Assembly (NCBI GenBank): GCA_002453475.1
Contig: DKGY01000050.1
Location: forward strand, 13,739 to 21,917
Length of the DNA stretch: 8,179 nt
Source: Clostridium sp. UBA6758
Lineage (GTDB): Bacteria; Bacillota; Clostridia; Clostridiales; Clostridiaceae
Direction: 5' to 3'
A program made the position numbers and the translations under genes. The notes below the pieces were generated by a model, which saw only the letters and a program-made list of their open reading frames with translations, searched no databases and was not told where the DNA came from. Every line of letters starts with the position of its first letter. Within the stretch, counting starts at the first letter, position 1. This document shows positions 1 to 6,240 of the stretch, in pieces.

Positions 1-737
1 CTATAAAAAAAAGTGTAATTGAAGGTGAAAAAGTGATAGGACTTGTTGATGATTTATCAAACGGACCTATAGATGATATTGCTAATATGAACAGAAGAAT
101 TGAGTGGCTTAAAAAAATATATATTGAAGAAGGAAATGAAATTTCTGAAATAATCAAGAGTTATTATAAAAAAATTATTAAAGATATAATGAAACTTAAG
201 GATGAAGATATTTATCTATGGTACGGTAATAGTGCAAAGGAAATCTGTGGGATGTTACATATTTTATCAATGCTTGAAGATAAGATTCAGAACGTATATA
301 CCATTAATGTATCAGAAATTACTTATAATACTGGAAAAAGGAATGAATATACACCACGAGTTGTAGGAGAGGTTATACCTGAAAAGTTAGACGAATTTAT
401 AGGAGTAAGAAAATCCATGGACTTTGAAAGGTACTTCAGTTTAATGGCATTATGGGAGAAACTGAAGAGAGAGAATTCCAATCTACGTGTTTATGAGGAT
501 AATCAGGTTAAAAGTGCTCACATAGATCACTTTGATGATATGATACTATGTTATACAGATAGGAAGTTTATGCATAGTGCAAGAACAATTGGAGAAGTTA
601 TAGGCAGAGCTGAAAGTTATGTTTCTGATACGTTTATTTTTTGGAGAGTAACAGAACTAATAAGAAATGGGAAAATTTCTTATAGAGGAAATTTAGGTTT
701 TATGAGGGAGCTGGAAATAAAAAAGAATAATAGGTGA
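1..737 (+). CDS. DUF1835/DUF3658 domain protein, 5' partial
   Basis: The frame is open from the first whole codon at 3 to the TGA at 735-737, so the true start lies left of the window. The first methionine-type codon inside (GTG at 33) is not the start, because the residues before and after it continue the conserved N-terminal domain. The visible part begins with the DUF1835-like motif GLVDDLSNGPIDD, followed by RIEWLKKIY and a middle region containing DIYLWYGNSAKE. The last 70 or so residues match my memory of DUF3658: a DDMILCYTD segment, then ARTIGEVIGRAESYVSDTF, then a RGNLGFMRELE end. This family is common in Bacillus and Clostridium and its function is unknown to me. No membrane segment or catalytic motif is visible. 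It ends where a 36-bp Rpn-related segment begins, so its last codons may have been altered. Family assignment is from recalled motifs. Confidence 0.8.
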   Translation, partial: IKKSVIEGEKVIGLVDDLSNGPIDDIANMNRRIEWLKKIYIEEGNEISEIIKSYYKKIIKDIMKLKDEDIYLWYGNSAKEICGMLHILSMLEDKIQNVYTINVSEITYNTGKRNEYTPRVVGEVIPEKLDEFIGVRKSMDFERYFSLMALWEKLKRENSNLRVYEDNQVKSAHIDHFDDMILCYTDRKFMHSARTIGEVIGRAESYVSDTFIFWRVTELIRNGKISYRGNLGFMRELEIKKNNR

Positions 738-759
738 TATTGTTGAAATTAATTTTATA
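724..759 (+). repeat. Rpn-related repeat copy 1 (partner at 7245-7280)
   Basis: This 36-bp segment matches 7245-7280 at 32 of 36 positions, including 17 identical bases (734-750 against 7255-7271). In the frame starting at 724 it reads RIIGDIVEINFI, against RLLSDIVEIHFI in the second copy, which belongs to a recognisable Rpn (PD-(D/E)XK nuclease/transposase) remnant. It overlaps the last four codons and stop of the DUF1835 gene in another frame. The reading continues to a TAA at 787 without further recognisable Rpn sequence. I infer a second, smaller fragment of the same element. Chance similarity in AT-rich DNA is possible but unlikely at this length. Confidence 0.5.
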
Positions 760-797
760 TATGAAAAATTATATTTTTATCTAGTTTAAATATATAC

Positions 798-973
798 ATG
801 GTTATAATGGAAACACTTTCATCGGTAGCAGAGGTAAACTCAGCAGGAAGTTAGGAGCTTCAGCATCAATAGAAGAGCAAACTACTTCCATTGAGGAAAT
901 AGCTAATTCAAGTAGAAACTTATCACAGATGTTCTTAGAAATTCAAGAATTAATTGAAAGATTCAAAGTCTAA
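798..973 (+). pseudogene. Methyl-accepting chemotaxis protein, C-terminal remnant with frameshift
   Basis: Two adjacent frames together read as the last 55 or so residues of a chemoreceptor signalling domain. The first frame (807-851) gives METLSSVAEVNSAGS and then stops at TAG 852-854. The second (854-973) gives GASASIEEQTTSIEEIANSS and ends in ELIERFKV before a TAA. In the family these pieces are continuous: an SSVAEEN/ASTEE segment leads into SASIEEQTASIEEIA and the protein ends FKV. A frameshift therefore lies near 846-856. The ligand-binding part, membrane segments, HAMP domain and hairpin tip that binds CheA/CheW are all absent, and no ribosome binding site precedes the fragment. The terminator directly downstream is intact. 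It cannot encode a working receptor. Family assignment is confident; the exact frameshift position is not. Confidence 0.8.
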
Positions 974-985
974 TTCAAATTAAGG

Positions 986-1032
986 GAGAGTAGATAAATT
1001 TGTGTAAGCACAAATTTATCTACTCTCTTTTT
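986..1032 (+). terminator. Rho-independent terminator of the chemoreceptor remnant
   Basis: A perfect 19-bp stem (986-1004 with 1009-1027) closes on a 4-base loop TAAG and is followed by TTTTT (1028-1032). It lies 13 bases after the chemoreceptor remnant's stop and points along the plus strand. The minus strand has no U-run after the hairpin, so it is a poor terminator for the converging cortex-hydrolase gene, though the stem could still slow or protect that transcript's end. Confidence 0.9.
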
Positions 1033-1081
1033 GTTGAAGCTAGCTATTTTCCATATTTATATAAATTATTAAGAAGCTACC

Positions 1082-3169
1082 TTACCTTCTACCGGTGAAG
1101 AAATCGTTATAGGTTGATGCGATTTTTTCCCAGGTTATTCTATTCACAACTCCAGTTCTCCTTAAGGAAAATGCCTTTTGAAGACTCTTAACATTTCTTT
1201 CCGTTGCTAAGTCAAATATATTATCTACAGGTAGAACTCTAATGTTATATCCGTTTTTAGCCAAAACATTCATATACTCTTTAAGAACAGCAACATATCC
1301 ATTGTTATCTCCAAGTTTTAGTTCAAATGGGAATGGGAAAAGAATATCTGAGATATTTATATCCATACCAGAGTCTAATTCCAAATACACAAATACAATA
1401 TTCCTCCAAGTATTAATATCCACCTCACCATCTTGAACTAATCCAAAGTTTTTTTGGAATTTTAGTACAGCATTTTGTGTTCTTCCATCAAAATCTCTAT
1501 CAACATTAACTTCCGGTATCTCTTTATAGAATGTAGATATCTTTCTAAGCATTGTTTTAAGTCTTCTTACATCTTTATTGCTAAAGTTTTTCCTTAGAAC
1601 ATACCCTGGATATCTAGTTAAATCCTCCACTGAGTAAAGCTCCTCTAAATCTATATAGGCACAGTATATAATATTCCAAAGCTTTCTATCAACTGATTTT
1701 GAGGTGTCTAAATTAAATACTTTTTGAAATTCCATTAAGGTTTCCAGAGTTTGATAATCAAAAATACCAGTTATAGCATTTTTCTTAAACCCATAAGCCT
1801 CTGCTAGGGTACTTAAATATACTTGTACCTCCCTTACTTTTCCTCCTTTAGAACCATATTTTAATCCTTCTAAAGGATATTCTCCATCAAAACTTGCATC
1901 GAATTCTTCTATAATCGTATATGGTTCTACTTCTTGATCTAATTCAGCTAATCTTTTTACAGCAGTATAAATTGCCGATAACCTATACCAGGTTGCTCTT
2001 CCAACTATTCCATCTTGAACTAAATTAAATACTCTTTGAAATACTTTAACGGACGCTTCAGTGTTAGGTCCAAAGATTCCATCTGGAATTAACTTCGGAA
2101 TAGCTGGATAATTTTGTGATATTCTATTTAATTGTTGTTGTATTATAGTTACATTGGAATTTCTATCGTTGATTCTTATTGCTGATCCAGGATATGATTC
2201 TACTAACCCCGCAATAATTGGAGTTCTTTTTAGTATTTTATCATTACCATAATAATACTGTAGCATTTCAAAAGCATTTCTACCCGCATTTGCTAAGTCT
2301 ACAGTTCCCCATTGAGATAACCCATTACACCTAGATGTTGTACCATTGCAGTATTGTGTGAAATATGGCGCTCTGCTATTAACTATAGAAAAATATTCAT
2401 TGAAAATAGAATCTACAATTTTGCTTATATTTTCAAATATATTTCTACCAGGTACAAAGTATTGATCATAGGCTGTAGAATTTGTTATTTGAAATGAATA
2501 ACCTCTACTTACATACCATTCTGTATAAACTCTGTTAAGGGCAAAGGTTATTTGTGCATAAATATTGGCTCTTAGGGATTCTTCAGGCCATGTTGGGTAA
2601 ATTTCACTGGAAGCAACATTTTTAATGTAATCTACGAATCTGACAGTGACATTTTGAGCAAATGCACTAGGTGTTCCAAGGTGTACTGTAATATACTCTG
2701 GTATATATACTTCTCTTAATACAAAAGGCTGAGATAATATACCAGTTTTCTGATCTCTTTGAACATCCAATAATAATTGATGAGGAGGTATTACAATCCT
2801 ATCTTCCGTTGTGTTATAGAAAACAGCTGCACCTATTTTAACACTCTCATTTAATGACACATTTTGAATAGAAGTAGTTTCATCAAAAATACTAACTCCT
2901 TGTATTTGAACATCATTATATCCTTCTGATCTCACTAACACATCATATCTAGCGTAAGGAATATATGTTTTAGCCATTGGTTCCAATGACAAGCTTTTAT
3001 CGGGAGCATATAACTCAATAATCTCACTTCTGCCACTTTCGTCTACACCACTGTTTGTCTCAAAAACAACATCTTTTGTTTCATGATCTCTAATTCTTAT
3101 CATTGCACTTGTTACAGGCAACGCTTCTTGTTCCTTTGAAAGTTGAATTAATATATATCCTTTTCCCAT
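1082..3169 (-). CDS. SleC-like spore cortex-lytic enzyme with SpoIID-type domain and four peptidoglycan-binding modules
   Basis: The 695-residue protein has no signal peptide. Residues 1-110 form a beta-rich N-terminal region similar to the prepro part of clostridial SleC. Residues 155-310 resemble the SpoIID/SleC lytic-transglycosylase fold: NVASSEIYPTWPEESLRANI carries the likely catalytic Glu189, and QYC-(6)-CNGLSQWG carries Cys274 and Cys281, where SpoIID-type domains keep a Cys/zinc site. Four PG_binding_1-like modules follow at about 336-400, 441-503, 530-595 and 620-688. The first is canonical (PDGIFGPNTEASVKVFQ, DGIVGRATW) and the others are more diverged. By family knowledge SleC cleaves cortex peptidoglycan during germination and is activated by Csp proteases; known SleC proteins are about 420-440 residues with one binding module, so this one is clearly longer. 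The ATG at 3169 has only a weak upstream GGTG. Expression in the sporulating mother cell is inferred. It could be a sporulation-stage paralogue rather than the main SleC. Confidence 0.85.
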   Translation of the reverse strand: MGKGYILIQLSKEQEALPVTSAMIRIRDHETKDVVFETNSGVDESGRSEIIELYAPDKSLSLEPMAKTYIPYARYDVLVRSEGYNDVQIQGVSIFDETTSIQNVSLNESVKIGAAVFYNTTEDRIVIPPHQLLLDVQRDQKTGILSQPFVLREVYIPEYITVHLGTPSAFAQNVTVRFVDYIKNVASSEIYPTWPEESLRANIYAQITFALNRVYTEWYVSRGYSFQITNSTAYDQYFVPGRNIFENISKIVDSIFNEYFSIVNSRAPYFTQYCNGTTSRCNGLSQWGTVDLANAGRNAFEMLQYYYGNDKILKRTPIIAGLVESYPGSAIRINDRNSNVTIIQQQLNRISQNYPAIPKLIPDGIFGPNTEASVKVFQRVFNLVQDGIVGRATWYRLSAIYTAVKRLAELDQEVEPYTIIEEFDASFDGEYPLEGLKYGSKGGKVREVQVYLSTLAEAYGFKKNAITGIFDYQTLETLMEFQKVFNLDTSKSVDRKLWNIIYCAYIDLEELYSVEDLTRYPGYVLRKNFSNKDVRRLKTMLRKISTFYKEIPEVNVDRDFDGRTQNAVLKFQKNFGLVQDGEVDINTWRNIVFVYLELDSGMDINISDILFPFPFELKLGDNNGYVAVLKEYMNVLAKNGYNIRVLPVDNIFDLATERNVKSLQKAFSLRRTGVVNRITWEKIASTYNDFFTGRR

Positions 3170-3182
3170 TTTACACCACTAA

Positions 3183-3211
3183 ATATTGATCTAATATATT
3201 ATATTGATCTA
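3183..3211. repeat. 11-bp direct repeat upstream of the SleC-like gene
   Basis: ATATTGATCTA occurs twice, at 3183-3193 and 3201-3211, identical and offset by 18 bp. The near copy ends 14 bp from the start codon of the minus-strand gene, so both copies lie in its 5' leader. Their position suits a regulator or RNA-level element, but no protein can be named from the sequence and AT-rich DNA yields such repeats fairly easily. Confidence 0.5.
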
Positions 3212-3229
3212 TTTTTGTTTTGCTACCCG

Positions 3230-3238
3230 TACATTATG
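3230..3238 (-). promoter_or_regulatory. Possible sigma-K-like -10 element for the SleC-like gene
   Basis: On the minus strand this reads CATAATGTA, matching the sigma-K -10 pattern CATAnnnTA. An AC dinucleotide stands 14 bp upstream, about two bases short of the usual spacing to the -35 AC. It is 61 bp before the start codon, which would give a leader of roughly 50 bases. Late mother-cell expression would suit a cortex-lytic enzyme, but this is one degenerate match. Confidence 0.3.
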
Positions 3239-3336
3239 GTATAAAAATAATTGTTTAAGATCAGCTATTAATGCTAAACTGTCCTAAAGTATAGGCTTCT
3301 TTAAAATGATAGGTGTTCATTGAGGGATAAAGATTA

Positions 3337-3400
3337 GGGGGGACAATAAAAGTGTTATTAAAATATGTAATGGAGGTTATATATGAAAAAGAATAATTGA
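3337..3400 (+). other. Two tiny overlapping reading frames with strong ribosome binding sites
   Basis: GGGGGGA (3337-3343) lies 8 bases before a GTG (3352) that opens a 14-codon frame, MLLKYVMEVIYEKE, ending at 3394-3396. Inside it, TGGAGG (3371-3376) lies 6 bases before an ATG (3383) that opens a 5-codon frame, MKKNN, ending at 3398-3400. After that stop the same frame continues about 18 codons to a TAA just inside the terminator at 3434-3477. This may be the scar of a gene whose body was lost, a leader-peptide arrangement, or chance. The rest of 3240-3336 shows nothing I can name. Confidence 0.25.
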
Positions 3401-3433
3401 ATAATAAAATATATCTCGCTTACATTTCAAATC

Positions 3434-3477
3434 AAAAAAGGACTTAATCCTCTTTAATACAGGGTTAAGTTCTTTTT
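3434..3477. terminator. Bidirectional rho-independent terminator
   Basis: A 14-bp stem with two G-U pairs (3438-3451 with 3461-3474) and a 9-base loop is followed on the plus strand by a T-run (3473-3477). On the other side, a run of six A (3434-3439) gives a U-run on the minus strand. It can end both the short plus-strand unit to the left and the membrane-protein gene reading leftward from 3908. Confidence 0.8.
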
Positions 3478-3521
3478 GGTTTATTTTGATAGATTTATCA
3501 TAAAAAGCTACTATGGATTTG

Positions 3522-3908
3522 TCAAATAATATAGCTAATTATAATGCAAATTAAGGCACCAATTATTAAGGAAGGTTTGTTTAATCCATATTTAAAGCCA
3601 GTTTTTATAGTGTTCGTATATTCCGGTCCTTCTGTTATACTTTCTATTTTGGGATCTTCTAAATATGCGTTGAAAACATATCTAGTATTACTTTGTCCAC
3701 AACCTTGAAGTGATAACTTCAAAGGTTTAGTAGGAGAGGTTGCTAAAGCGGCACAGATAAGTACTATAAGACCTTCAGTAAATAGAACATCTTTTCTAGA
3801 GTATGGTTTCGATTTTGTAATAAATATCCCAACAATAATGAAGATTATGGACCAGAGTATTCCCCATATGATGCATTTAAGTAAGGATTTTAAAATACTT
3901 TTATACAT
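3522..3908 (-). CDS. Small three-helix integral membrane protein, function unknown
   Basis: The chosen start is the ATG at 3908, preceded on the minus strand by AAAGGAGAAG about 6 bases away, giving 128 residues (MYKSILKSLL...). A longer frame reaches 4013, but it has no comparable ribosome binding site and would overlap the opposing promoter at 4018-4046. Three hydrophobic segments are visible: about 11-31 (CIIWGILWSIIFIIVGIFI), about 42-57 (LFTEGLIVLICAALAT) and 111-127 at the C-terminus. Between the second and third is a polar stretch containing LSLQGCGQSNTRYVFN. I recall similar small clostridial membrane proteins with a GLGQNNAQY-like motif here, but know no function for them. It is a single-gene unit ending at the bidirectional terminator. 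The divergent neighbour is the deacetylase unit. Confidence 0.75.
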   Translation of the reverse strand: MYKSILKSLLKCIIWGILWSIIFIIVGIFITKSKPYSRKDVLFTEGLIVLICAALATSPTKPLKLSLQGCGQSNTRYVFNAYLEDPKIESITEGPEYTNTIKTGFKYGLNKPSLIIGALICIIISYII

Positions 3909-4017
3909 ACAAATCTTCTCCTTTATAATATATAATATCACTATATATGTAAAAAAATGCAAAGTAAAGAATAGTTTCATTATTAGTAATTTTTTAAACC
4001 AAAATTCAAACAAATTT

Positions 4018-4046
4018 TTGATAACTTTTTACGATAGGTCTATATT
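4018..4046 (+). promoter_or_regulatory. Sigma-A promoter for the small-ORF/deacetylase unit
   Basis: TTGATA (4018-4023) and TATATT (4041-4046) are separated by exactly 17 bp, each one base from consensus. Transcription would start near 4053, leaving about 130 bases before the ribosome binding site at 4171 and about 295 before the deacetylase start. A second, extended -10 (TGATATACT, 4059-4067) lies just downstream without a good -35. The leader 4053-4170 contains no riboswitch I recognise. Confidence 0.6.
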
Positions 4047-4180
4047 TATTGATTGACGTGATATACTAAAATCACCACATATACAACCTGTGAAAATGAT
4101 GATGATTTAACGCTGTATTTTTTAAAATCATTAAAAAAGTAAATAAATGAATAGTAATATGTTAAAAACAGGAGGATTAC

Positions 4181-4309
4181 ATTAATTTACACAGAATATA
4201 TTATATGGATAATTATAACAGTGAGTTGTGTCATAGAAATCAGTTTTCTCACAGTCTGATTGAGGATCACAAACAAATTGTTAATAGTTTGTTTTCTTGG
4301 CATAAATAA
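4181..4309 (+). CDS. Possible 42-residue small protein, ATT start or lost start codon
   Basis: A strong GGAGG (4171-4175) is followed after 5 bases by ATT at 4181, not by ATG, GTG or TTG. From that ATT a frame of 42 codons runs to a TAA at 4307-4309. The first ATG in frame is at 4205, 29 bases from the GGAGG and without its own site; from there the product would be 34 residues. The peptide is polar, with five histidines and one cysteine (for example NSELCHRNQFSHSLIEDH), and has no signal peptide or membrane helix. It lies 38 bases before the deacetylase start and probably shares its transcript. Either ATT is used as a rare start or an ATG has mutated and the gene is dead. I do not recognise the family. 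Confidence 0.35.
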   Translation: MNLHRIYYMDNYNSELCHRNQFSHSLIEDHKQIVNSLFSWHK

Positions 4310-4347
4310 AAATATATGTACTTAACTAATGAGTGGGGGGGATAAAT

Positions 4348-5811
4348 TTGAAAAAACATGTGCGTATTATAACTATAGTTATAGTTAGTTTATTAATTAT
4401 TTCTTTTTCTATTGTGGGAGTTATGAAAATTAAAATAGCTGACAAGGATACCAATGTATTTAATCCATCAGGTGTAAAGGATAATTCAATAGAAGCTATA
4501 AATCCAAAAGCTAAAGCTAAGGGAGATTCTATTGAGGCTAACTCACAATCATCTAATAATAATGACAAATCAGTTAAATTATTAGAGAAAGAACGTATGT
4601 CAAAGGGTGGAGTAATTGGCACAGCTGGAAAAGGGGTAGTTGCACTAAGATTTGATGATTATCAAAATATATTCGGGGAAAAAATATATCCAATGTTAGA
4701 GGCTCGTGGTCTCCCAAGCAGCATGGTTTTGATATCACGATTTAGCACTTCGCACAAGTGGGGTATAGGCACAACTTGGGATGATATTAAGGAATGGAAT
4801 CAAAATGGCGTTGAAATATGGAGCCATGGAACAGACCATAATGATTATAGTAAGCGTGGATATTCAGGACTTTATAGTCAAATAGTTACGTCAAAAGAGG
4901 AAATCGAAGCACAAGATATAAAAGTTGTGGGCTGGGCACTTCCAGGTGTTAAACCTAGTACAAAGAATTTACCTTATAGTGGATTGAAAAAGCCCGAAGA
5001 TTACAATAGCCCTACAGGAAGATTACTGATGGATACATACGCTTTAACAGAAGCTTATGCATATAAGCCATCAAGAATTTTACCAATGGATGTTTACCAC
5101 GGAGCAAATCATATAACTGTCTCTGATGGCGAAGAGACACTTTCGTCCTCAATAGAAGCAATAGATATGGCTATTAAGAATAAATCAGGTATTGAATTAA
5201 TGTGTCACGCAGGTAGTTTGGGGGAATCTGGTAATTTGACTTTTGAAGAGTATGAAACCTTATTAGATTATATAAAAACTCAATGGGATAACGGTTCAAT
5301 AGAAGTTTTAACGCCTTCGGGGATGTTCTTTGCAGATCCAAATAGTAGTATTAGGCTTAAACTAAATGCCGATGATAGTTTTGAAGGTTTAACAGTAGCT
5401 AATCCAGGGGCATGGAAGGAAACAAAAAATTGGGATGGAGTGACTATTGAAACAAATTCAGGCAGAACAGAAAATAACTTTTTGCGTATAAGTGGCAGTG
5501 CTGATAATTCGGGAGTAACTCAAAAAATTGCAAACTTAGATAAATTAGGAGTTACGGGAGAACAATTTGTATTTGAAGGATGGTGCAGAGCCAATGGAAG
5601 CGAAGATACAGCTGGCATTGTACAAATAAATGATTATGATAATCCTAATGAACTAAAAATAGTTAAAAATGCAGTAAGTGAGGGTACATCATGGACAAGA
5701 GTAAGGTTTGTATTTTGTATACCTACCGGAACAAAAAATATTACATTATCACTTTATAGGGGCACAGGAGCTGGTATTGATTGGGATGATGTTACTATAA
5801 AGAAAATATAG
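4348..5811 (+). CDS. Membrane-anchored polysaccharide deacetylase (NodB-like) with C-terminal carbohydrate-binding-like domain
   Basis: The preferred start is TTG at 4348, 6 bases after a run of seven G (4335-4341) that serves as Shine-Dalgarno, giving 487 residues. The in-frame GTG at 4333 would place the ribosome binding site inside the gene. Residues 5-26 are a signal anchor with K-K-H-V-R before it. About 30-90 is a polar linker rich in Asn, Ser and Lys. About 95-330 is the NodB-type catalytic domain: ALRFDD (Asp103 catalytic base, Asp104 metal), SHGTDH (metal ligands His160 and His164) and IELMCHAG (His287, final motif). The usual RxPY motif is not obvious; ALPG (about 197-200) occupies a similar place. 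About 335-487 is a beta-rich region (FEGLTVANPGAW ... GIDWDDVTIKKI) resembling CBM4/9-type sandwiches. It probably removes acetyl groups from an extracellular glycan outside the cytoplasmic membrane; the substrate is unknown. Cell-wall, capsule or host polysaccharide are all possible. Confidence 0.85.
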   Translation: MKKHVRIITIVIVSLLIISFSIVGVMKIKIADKDTNVFNPSGVKDNSIEAINPKAKAKGDSIEANSQSSNNNDKSVKLLEKERMSKGGVIGTAGKGVVALRFDDYQNIFGEKIYPMLEARGLPSSMVLISRFSTSHKWGIGTTWDDIKEWNQNGVEIWSHGTDHNDYSKRGYSGLYSQIVTSKEEIEAQDIKVVGWALPGVKPSTKNLPYSGLKKPEDYNSPTGRLLMDTYALTEAYAYKPSRILPMDVYHGANHITVSDGEETLSSSIEAIDMAIKNKSGIELMCHAGSLGESGNLTFEEYETLLDYIKTQWDNGSIEVLTPSGMFFADPNSSIRLKLNADDSFEGLTVANPGAWKETKNWDGVTIETNSGRTENNFLRISGSADNSGVTQKIANLDKLGVTGEQFVFEGWCRANGSEDTAGIVQINDYDNPNELKIVKNAVSEGTSWTRVRFVFCIPTGTKNITLSLYRGTGAGIDWDDVTIKKI

Positions 5812-5840
5812 GAACACTAGTATATCAGGTGGGAAAGGCT

Positions 5841-5909
5841 ATGGAATATGAAATTATACATTTACCAAAAGAGAAATGGAATGGAACAAGCAAGAATGTG
5901 ATTAATTAA
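5841..5909 (+). pseudogene. N-terminal stub of a GNAT-type acetyltransferase gene
   Basis: An ATG preceded by a purine-rich GGTGGGAAAGG opens a 22-codon frame beginning MEYEIIHLPKEKW. This matches my memory of the start of a clostridial GNAT-family N-acetyltransferase of about 200 residues, which continues KGTxxPIGYTTEEYYDV. Here the similarity ends after about 16 residues and a stop follows at 5907-5909. The acetyl-CoA-binding domain is absent downstream. I read it as the start of a gene whose body was deleted. The assignment rests on one short recalled motif. Confidence 0.45.
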
Positions 5910-6065
5910 AGCAATATAATCAGATGAAAAATCAGAACCACTGTAGCATAACTTAAATAAATTACAAAAATTATTAGTAAGATAAATATAAAAGCTAAAA
6001 GGATAAATGCGATATAGAAATTCATTTTGATGACAAGGTACAGAAATATTTCATAAGTAATAAGA
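5910..6065. other. Intergenic region without a recognisable gene
   Basis: Between the acetyltransferase stub and the terminator at 6066 all frames are short. One plus frame (about 6000-6065) reads DIEIHFDDKVQKYF, but it has no start or ribosome binding site and runs into the terminator hairpin. It may be remnant coding sequence. I see no RNA gene here. Confidence 0.4.
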
Positions 6066-6104
6066 AAGGGGAATCCTCTAATGGGGGGATTCTTCTTGTT
6101 TTTT
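6066..6104 (+). terminator. Rho-independent terminator downstream of the deacetylase region
   Basis: A stem of 13 bp with three G-U pairs (6066-6078 with 6085-6097), a 6-base loop and a TTTTTT run (6099-6104). It is the first terminator after the deacetylase and the acetyltransferase stub, so it probably ends that transcript. Confidence 0.75.
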
Positions 6105-6240
6105 GCTTTTACTATTGGGATATAATCAACAAATTATGGACTATTTATACTTAGAAAAACACATATAAATAAACCCAAAAGTTATGGTGGTGGCAATGAT
6201 ATAAGAGTTATATGATAAATAACTATTATATTAGTGTTTG

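Noticed and set aside
33..35. GTG as the start of the DUF1835 protein
   Set aside because: The frame is open to the window edge and the residues on both sides of the GTG belong to the conserved domain, so the gene is simply cut by the window.
1242..1436. Plus-strand 64-codon frame inside the cortex-hydrolase gene
   Set aside because: It lies wholly opposite a strongly supported coding sequence, has no ribosome binding site and matches no motif.
3909..4013. N-terminal extension of the small membrane protein up to 4013
   Set aside because: The internal ATG at 3908 has a clear AAAGGAGAAG site and the extension has none; the extra residues look like translated AT-rich leader.
3838..4056. Plus-strand 72-codon hydrophobic frame opposite the membrane-protein gene
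   Set aside because: It is the antisense reading of a gene with a good start site, and hydrophobicity arises from the complementary AT-rich codons.
4326..4622. Minus-strand 98-codon frame over the deacetylase start
   Set aside because: It overlaps the signal anchor and linker of the deacetylase on the opposite strand and lacks a start site or recognisable motif.
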